From NCBI GenBank assembly GCA_023301795.1, contig JALZVU010000004.1, forward strand, positions 29,791 through 93,790: a stretch of 64,000 nucleotides of DNA. The letters run 5' to 3'. The notes under the pieces are model-generated. The model saw nothing but the letters and a program-made list of their open reading frames with translations. It had not been told where the DNA came from and made no database searches. The position numbers and the translations under genes were made by a program. The stretch is from Granulosicoccus sp. GTDB taxonomy: Bacteria; Pseudomonadota; Gammaproteobacteria; Granulosicoccales; Granulosicoccaceae. This document shows, piece by piece, positions 58,781-64,000 of this stretch (its first letter is position 1; each line of letters begins with the position of its first letter).

Positions 58781-60022
58781 TCATACCTGAGCTGTCATCA
58801 CTCTATCCACTAACTCGATCCAATGAACCACCGTTTGTCCACTGCCGCCTTGAATCTGCAATTGGCAACCGATGTTGGCAGTGGCAATAATGTCGGGTTG
58901 CCCGGCCAGCAGGTTTCGAACCTTGTTCTCTTTTAGCTGCTGACTGATGGCGGGCTGGAAAATAGAGTAGGTCCCTGCCGATCCGCAGCATGTGTGGGCA
59001 TCAGCCACCGGCGTCAGGTTAAACCCGAGTCGGGCTAGTAAGCGTTCAGTGACTTGCGGCAGTTTCTGGCCATGCTGTAGCGTGCAAGGGGGATGGAATG
59101 CAACCTTACCCACCGCTGCCGCCGTCTCCTTGAACCGCGAAAGATCCTCACTGGCCAACACATCGCCAACAACCTCCACAATGTCTTTGGCCAAGGCGCT
59201 TACACGGGCTGCTTTGTCGGCATAGGCAGCATCATCAGCCAACACATGCCCGTAGTCCTTTACCATCACTCCACAACCACTAGCGGTCACGATAATCGCC
59301 TCGCAGCCCGCCTCCACAGAGGGCCACCATGCATCAATGTTACGGCGGATGAAATTCTTGGCAGCCTCCTGCTCATTCAAGTGATAGTGCACAGCACCAC
59401 AACAACCAGATTCTGCAGCCCCGTTCAACGAAATGCCCAAAGCATCAAGCACTCTGACAGCACTGGCATTGGTTGCCGGCGCCATTGATGGTTGAACACA
59501 TCCATCAAGCACCAGCATATGTCGTTCGTGTTGAGTCGTGGGCAGCGCTGGAACAGTTTGGCTAGCAGGCACGGCTCGACCAAGTGCACCCGGTAACAGT
59601 GGCTTGACGACCTGGCCCAACTTCACTAACGGTGTGACACGTTTCGAATAAGGCAACACGCTTAAAATGCCTTTACGCAGCCACTTGTCAACCCCGCTAC
59701 GCGGCACCTTATCCTCCACCAAGGACCTTCCCAGATCCACCAGATGCCCATATTCTACGCCTGACGGGCACGTGGTTTCGCAGTTGCGACACGTAAGACA
59801 CCGATCAAGATGGGTACGCGTGGCGGCCGTTGGCTCGTGTCCTTCCACGACCTGTTTAATCAAATAAATTCGACCACGAGGACTGTCTAACTCGTCACCC
59901 AACAAGTTGTAGGTTGGACAGGTGGCCAGACAAAATCCGCAGTGAACGCATTTTTTAAGAACCTCGGTGGCGGCTATCGCGCGAGGATCGTTGGCAAGTT
60001 CAGGTGCTATCGTGGTTTGCAT
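58781..60022 (-). CDS. glcF: Glycolate oxidase iron-sulfur subunit
   Basis: CVHCGFCLATCPTYNLLGDELDSPRGRIYLIKQV, CLTCRNCETTCPSGVEYG, CCG motifs. Confidence 0.96.
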   Translation of the reverse strand: MQTTIAPELANDPRAIAATEVLKKCVHCGFCLATCPTYNLLGDELDSPRGRIYLIKQVVEGHEPTAATRTHLDRCLTCRNCETTCPSGVEYGHLVDLGRSLVEDKVPRSGVDKWLRKGILSVLPYSKRVTPLVKLGQVVKPLLPGALGRAVPASQTVPALPTTQHERHMLVLDGCVQPSMAPATNASAVRVLDALGISLNGAAESGCCGAVHYHLNEQEAAKNFIRRNIDAWWPSVEAGCEAIIVTASGCGVMVKDYGHVLADDAAYADKAARVSALAKDIVEVVGDVLASEDLSRFKETAAAVGKVAFHPPCTLQHGQKLPQVTERLLARLGFNLTPVADAHTCCGSAGTYSIFQPAISQQLKENKVRNLLAGQPDIIATANIGCQLQIQGGSGQTVVHWIELVDRVMTAQV

Positions 60023-60025
60023 AAC

Positions 60026-61180
60026 TCAGGCTCTCGCCGCCTCGACGTTTGAAGACACATCCAACTCCGGATGAAACCGGCCCCGGTTAAATAATCGCAG
60101 TGGATCAAAGCTGTCTCGAACCCGGGCTTGCAAGTTTTGCATAGCACCTTCGAGCGGCTGAAACGCAGGCTCGTCAGTGGCACCGACGCTATAGCGCATG
60201 GCGTGCCCGTGGGCCGCCGCTACCACGCGGTACACGTCGTTGGCTGGCATCTCAGTGAGTAACCAGCGTTGTCCACCTGCCCACTCATGCAACCACTCAC
60301 CAGATAACTCCAGCGCCGGTGCAAAATCTGCCACACCAATGCGCCACAAGGTTTTGCCCTCGCCTTCCACAGATTGTTTGGCACCACGGAAAAACGCATG
60401 CGTGTGATCGCGAACGCTATTCCAGAGGCTGTTATCTTCAAGTACATCGCCCCCCAATTCGGCGGCCGCAGATCGTACCGCCGCCTCGCTGCCACTAAGT
60501 CTCAGGTAGCGAGTATCGTCGATCAGCATGGCACCTGAGAGCGGCAGAGGTTTTCTCACCAGTGGCACAAACGCCTGCAAATCGCCCTGATTCGCGTGCT
60601 GCACCAACGTAAGCTCAAGCTCAGGTGCTGGCAACACTTTCATGGACACATCCAGCAAGACGCCCAGAGTGCCCCAGGCGCCCACTTGAACACGCGAGAC
60701 ATCGTAGCCGGCTACGTTCTTCATGACTTCCCCACCAAACGCAAGATCCTGCGCCTGACCGTTAATGACGCGGGTACCCAGCACGTAATCACGCGCAGAG
60801 CCACTGAACGGTCGTCGTGGACCCGACAATCCACAAGCCAAAACGCCGCCGATAGTGGCACCGTTGAACACGGGGGGCTCGAACGGCAGCATTTGTCCAG
60901 CCGCCGCTAGCGCCTCGTTCAATTGCACCATGCGCGTACCAGCACGGACGGTAACCACAAGCTCGGTAGGCTCGTAGCTGATGATGCCTTGGTGAGCCAA
61001 GGTACTTAGCGTAGTGCTGCCATCTGAACCGTCAGAGCCTTGAGTTGCCCCTTGATTACCTAACGCGTTCTTACTACCGCCACCGCTTACAGTGACAGGG
61101 GTTTTACTGTCAACCGCTTGCTGCACCTGCTCAATCAACCCGGCGCTATCGTCGTTGTTGTCCATCGCTTGCGACGTCAT
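60026..61180 (-). CDS. glcE: Glycolate oxidase FAD-binding subunit
   Basis: FAD-binding-4 type: AAGQMLPFEPPVFNGATIGGVLACGLSGPRRPFSGSARDYVLG. Confidence 0.95.
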   Translation of the reverse strand: MTSQAMDNNDDSAGLIEQVQQAVDSKTPVTVSGGGSKNALGNQGATQGSDGSDGSTTLSTLAHQGIISYEPTELVVTVRAGTRMVQLNEALAAAGQMLPFEPPVFNGATIGGVLACGLSGPRRPFSGSARDYVLGTRVINGQAQDLAFGGEVMKNVAGYDVSRVQVGAWGTLGVLLDVSMKVLPAPELELTLVQHANQGDLQAFVPLVRKPLPLSGAMLIDDTRYLRLSGSEAAVRSAAAELGGDVLEDNSLWNSVRDHTHAFFRGAKQSVEGEGKTLWRIGVADFAPALELSGEWLHEWAGGQRWLLTEMPANDVYRVVAAAHGHAMRYSVGATDEPAFQPLEGAMQNLQARVRDSFDPLRLFNRGRFHPELDVSSNVEAARA

Positions 61181-62715
61181 CAGAAACGATCCAGCTCTGG
61201 AAATTTCAATTCACCATGGTGCACGTGCATGGCACCGAATTCAGCACAGCGTTGCAATGTGGGTACCGCCTTGCCCGGGTTCAGCAGTCCATCAGGGTCG
61301 AACGCCGCTTTCACAGAATGAAACTGGGTGAGCGTGTTGGCATCAAACTGCACACACATCTCATTGATCTTCTCCATACCAACCCCGTGCTCGCCGGTAA
61401 CCGTGCCACCCACCTCCACGCAAAGCTGCAGGATACGACTGCCCAGTTCCTCAGTTCGGTGCAGCTCGCCGGGCTTGCCGGCATCAAACATGATTAGCGG
61501 ATGAAGGTTGCCGTCCCCTGCATGAAACACATTGGCGATAGGCAATTTGTATTCGGCCGACCACTGCTCCATTTGCTGCAGTACGTGCGACAACTGCTTG
61601 CGTGGAATAGTACCGTCGATACAGTAGTAGTCAGGTGCCAGACGACCAACTGCAGGAAACGCAGACTTACGTCCTTTCCACAACAGCAAGCGCTCTTCTT
61701 CTGTCGCGGCAATATGCAGGCTTGAGGCGTTGGCTTGCTCAAACACTTTTGACACGCCTGCAACCTGAGCATTCACCTCTTCTTCGATACCATCGAGCTC
61801 ACACAATAGCAGCGCCGCAACATCGGTAGGATAACCGCACTTGGCGAAAGCCTCTGCAGCCTGAATTGCAGGCTTGTCCATTAATTCCAGCCCCGCGGGG
61901 ATAATGCCCTGGGCAATCACCTCACCTACCGCATCACCTGCAGCCTCAACAGTATCGAAGGCCGCCATAACCAGCTTTGCCACCGGCGGCACCGGCAGTA
62001 ACTTCACCCGCACCTCTACAACCACCGCCAACATGCCCTCAGAGCCTGTCAGCAGGGCCATAAGATCGTAGCCAGCACTGTCATGGCCGGGGCTGCCCAC
62101 ATCCAGCAAGTCCCCCTCAATAGTCACGATGGTGACCGCCAGAACATTGTGGACCGTAAGGCCGTACTTGAGACAGTGCACGCCCCCTGAGTTCTCGGCC
62201 ACATTGCCACCAATGGTGCAGGCAATTTGCGACGAAGGATCGGGCGCGTAATAAAGACCGTGAGGTCGAGCGGCATCCGAGATAGCCAGATTACGCACGC
62301 CGGGTTGAACCCGGGCAAAGCCCTGTTCGGGATTGAGCTCCAGAATCTGATTAAACTTGGCTAGGCCCAGCAAGATGCCATCTTCATGCGGCAATGCACC
62401 GCCAGACAGGCCGGTGCCCGCGCCACGCGCCACAACCGGAGTCTGCGTTGAATGTGCCCACCGCATGATCGCTTGCACTTGTTCTATGGTCTCAGGCAAA
62501 ACCACCAACAACGGCGTTGCCTTCATCGCTGTCAGCCCGTCTGACTCATAGGGACGTAGCTGCTCGATCGACCACAGCACAGCCTGTGGGTCCACCAGCT
62601 GAGAAAGCTCGGCTGCAGCTTTTTCTCGTCTGGCAATGCGCTGATGCGCCTGTTGTTGACTTAAAATACTCGCATCCGAGGAAGCTTCGGTGACAAAGGC
62701 TGGGTCGGCAGACAT
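61180..62715 (-). CDS. glcD: Glycolate oxidase FAD-linked subunit
   Basis: PVVARGAGTGLSGGALPHEDGILLGLAKFN, IGGNVAENSGGVHCLKYG, VFHAGDGNLHP, GEHGVGMEK. Confidence 0.97.
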   Translation of the reverse strand: MSADPAFVTEASSDASILSQQQAHQRIARREKAAAELSQLVDPQAVLWSIEQLRPYESDGLTAMKATPLLVVLPETIEQVQAIMRWAHSTQTPVVARGAGTGLSGGALPHEDGILLGLAKFNQILELNPEQGFARVQPGVRNLAISDAARPHGLYYAPDPSSQIACTIGGNVAENSGGVHCLKYGLTVHNVLAVTIVTIEGDLLDVGSPGHDSAGYDLMALLTGSEGMLAVVVEVRVKLLPVPPVAKLVMAAFDTVEAAGDAVGEVIAQGIIPAGLELMDKPAIQAAEAFAKCGYPTDVAALLLCELDGIEEEVNAQVAGVSKVFEQANASSLHIAATEEERLLLWKGRKSAFPAVGRLAPDYYCIDGTIPRKQLSHVLQQMEQWSAEYKLPIANVFHAGDGNLHPLIMFDAGKPGELHRTEELGSRILQLCVEVGGTVTGEHGVGMEKINEMCVQFDANTLTQFHSVKAAFDPDGLLNPGKAVPTLQRCAEFGAMHVHHGELKFPELDRF

Positions 62716-62816
62716 GCATTACTCCGGCAAAATCAATATATTAAGAATACCGCAGAAGTGCCTAAAGTGGATTCATCTGTTGCAAGCTAAAATCGGGCGT
62801 CTGCATGAAACAACAA

Positions 62817-62833
62817 ATGTAGTCTTACTACAT
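62817..62833. promoter_or_regulatory. Candidate FadR-family (GlcC-type) operator
   Basis: Perfect palindrome ATGTAGT-CTT-ACTACAT; core TAGTCTTACTA matches TNGTNNNACNA; between divergent glcD and pyruvate kinase. Confidence 0.6.
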
Positions 62834-62955
62834 ATAAAACACACAGCCTTTCCCACATTGCACGATAATGTAGGCTTAGGTGCGTTAAACTTAGCAAACC
62901 AGTACTCTGCCGGTCGGTAGAGAAACTACAAACAACCGAACGCTTGAGACCCCAC

Positions 62956-64000
62956 ATGAGACGCAGACGCGACGCAAAGATTATCGCCACACTGGGCCCT
63001 TCCAGCAACAGCCGTGAAACTATTCTCGAGCTGTTTGACGCTGGCATTGATGTGTTTCGACTCAATTTCAGTCACGGTGCCCATGAGGATCACGCCAAAA
63101 CCCACGCTATCATTCGTAGTATCGAGACGGAGCGCGATCGCCCAATCGGGATACTAATGGATCTGCAGGGACCCAAACTGCGCGTGGGAAGCTTCGCCAA
63201 TGGCTCGGAGATGCTTGTGCCGGGGGAGAAATTCACACTTGATCAGGATCCAACGCCCGGGGATATCAATCGTGCACCACTGATGCACCCTGAGATTTTT
63301 GCCGCCTTGAGCGTAGGCGCAAGTCTTCTGGTCAATGATGGAAAAATCAGACTCAAGGTACTGGAATTTACCGCAACCACGGCCCTCACTGAGATTATGG
63401 TGGGTGGCGAAATCAGCGGCAATAAAGGCGTTAACGTGCCTGACCTTATCTTGCCTATATCGCCATTAACCGAGAAAGATCGACGCGACCTCACCTTCGG
63501 CCTATCGCTAGGTGTGGACTGGGTAGCCATGTCATTTGTCCAGCGTCCGGAAGATATGGTGGAGCTGCGTGAGCTGGTAGGCGACAAGGCCGCGATCATG
63601 GCAAAACTTGAAAAACCCAGCGCTATCGAACACCTCGAAGGCATTGTTCAGATGAGTGATGGCGTCATGGTTGCGCGTGGCGACTTAGGCGTTGAAATGC
63701 CGCAGGAAGTTGTGCCTGTCGTACAGAAAAGAATCCTGCGATGTGCTCGCCAGGAAGGCAAGCCGGTTGTAGTTGCCACCCAGATGCTTGAGTCCATGAT
63801 CCACTCCCCAGTGCCCACACGTGCTGAAAGCTCGGATGTGGCCACTGCAATTTATGATGGCGCTGATGCCGTCATGCTCTCTGCCGAGACTGCTGCCGGC
63901 AGCTTCCCGATCGAGGCAGCTACGGCGATGAACCGAATCATTATTGAAGTTGAACGCGACCCCTATTATCGAAAGTCTATAGACGCCACTATCCCCACGC
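62956..64000 (+). CDS. pyk: Pyruvate kinase (3' truncated by window)
   Basis: [55 protein letters not shown]; absent from the ORF track because no stop falls in the window. Confidence 0.96.
   Translation, partial: MRRRRDAKIIATLGPSSNSRETILELFDAGIDVFRLNFSHGAHEDHAKTHAIIRSIETERDRPIGILMDLQGPKLRVGSFANGSEMLVPGEKFTLDQDPTPGDINRAPLMHPEIFAALSVGASLLVNDGKIRLKVLEFTATTALTEIMVGGEISGNKGVNVPDLILPISPLTEKDRRDLTFGLSLGVDWVAMSFVQRPEDMVELRELVGDKAAIMAKLEKPSAIEHLEGIVQMSDGVMVARGDLGVEMPQEVVPVVQKRILRCARQEGKPVVVATQMLESMIHSPVPTRAESSDVATAIYDGADAVMLSAETAAGSFPIEAATAMNRIIIEVERDPYYRKSIDATIPT

Overview
A 64 kb bacterial chromosomal window, gene-dense and proteobacterial in character. It carries no rRNA, tRNA, CRISPR array or transposase that I could recognise. 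From left to right it contains: a GlcNAc kinase (ROK, 5' truncated) and nagA; marC; an AbrB-family transporter; cutC; a TPP-riboswitch-led thiamin operon (thiD, ABC pyrimidine importer thiZXY, thiO, thiS, thiG, thiE); gcvT and gcvP behind a tandem glycine riboswitch, with no gcvH; an accessory-looking islet (rluF-like gene, a 13-bp tandem array, a DUF222/HNH protein with three in-frame repeat arrays, an AT-rich spacer); a polyamine ABC transporter; argE; an orphan TRAP binding protein; a SuhB-like phosphatase; a GlxA-type AraC regulator; a C1 module (soxBDAG, fused fdsGB, fdsA, fhs); a GH1 beta-glucosidase; a REC-HDOD protein whose receiver looks degenerate; a sugar-acid cluster (FAH-family hydrolase, HIBADH-family reductase, UxaA-family dehydratase, SDR, TauE/SafE); DUF3750; a GH10 xylanase lipoprotein; dsbB; a ribosome-modulation-factor-like small ORF; a PAS-GGDEF-EAL protein; an aldehyde:ferredoxin oxidoreductase co-oriented with glcDEF; and a pyruvate kinase truncated by the window end. 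The observations I rate highest are the aor-glcFED gene set with a perfect FadR/GlcC-type operator upstream of glcD, the sarcosine-to-formate C1 module, the multi-repeat HNH islet, the RMF-like ORF, and the degenerate REC-HDOD gene with NtrC-like and GTGTTAAC elements upstream. All calls come from reading the sequence. No database search was run.
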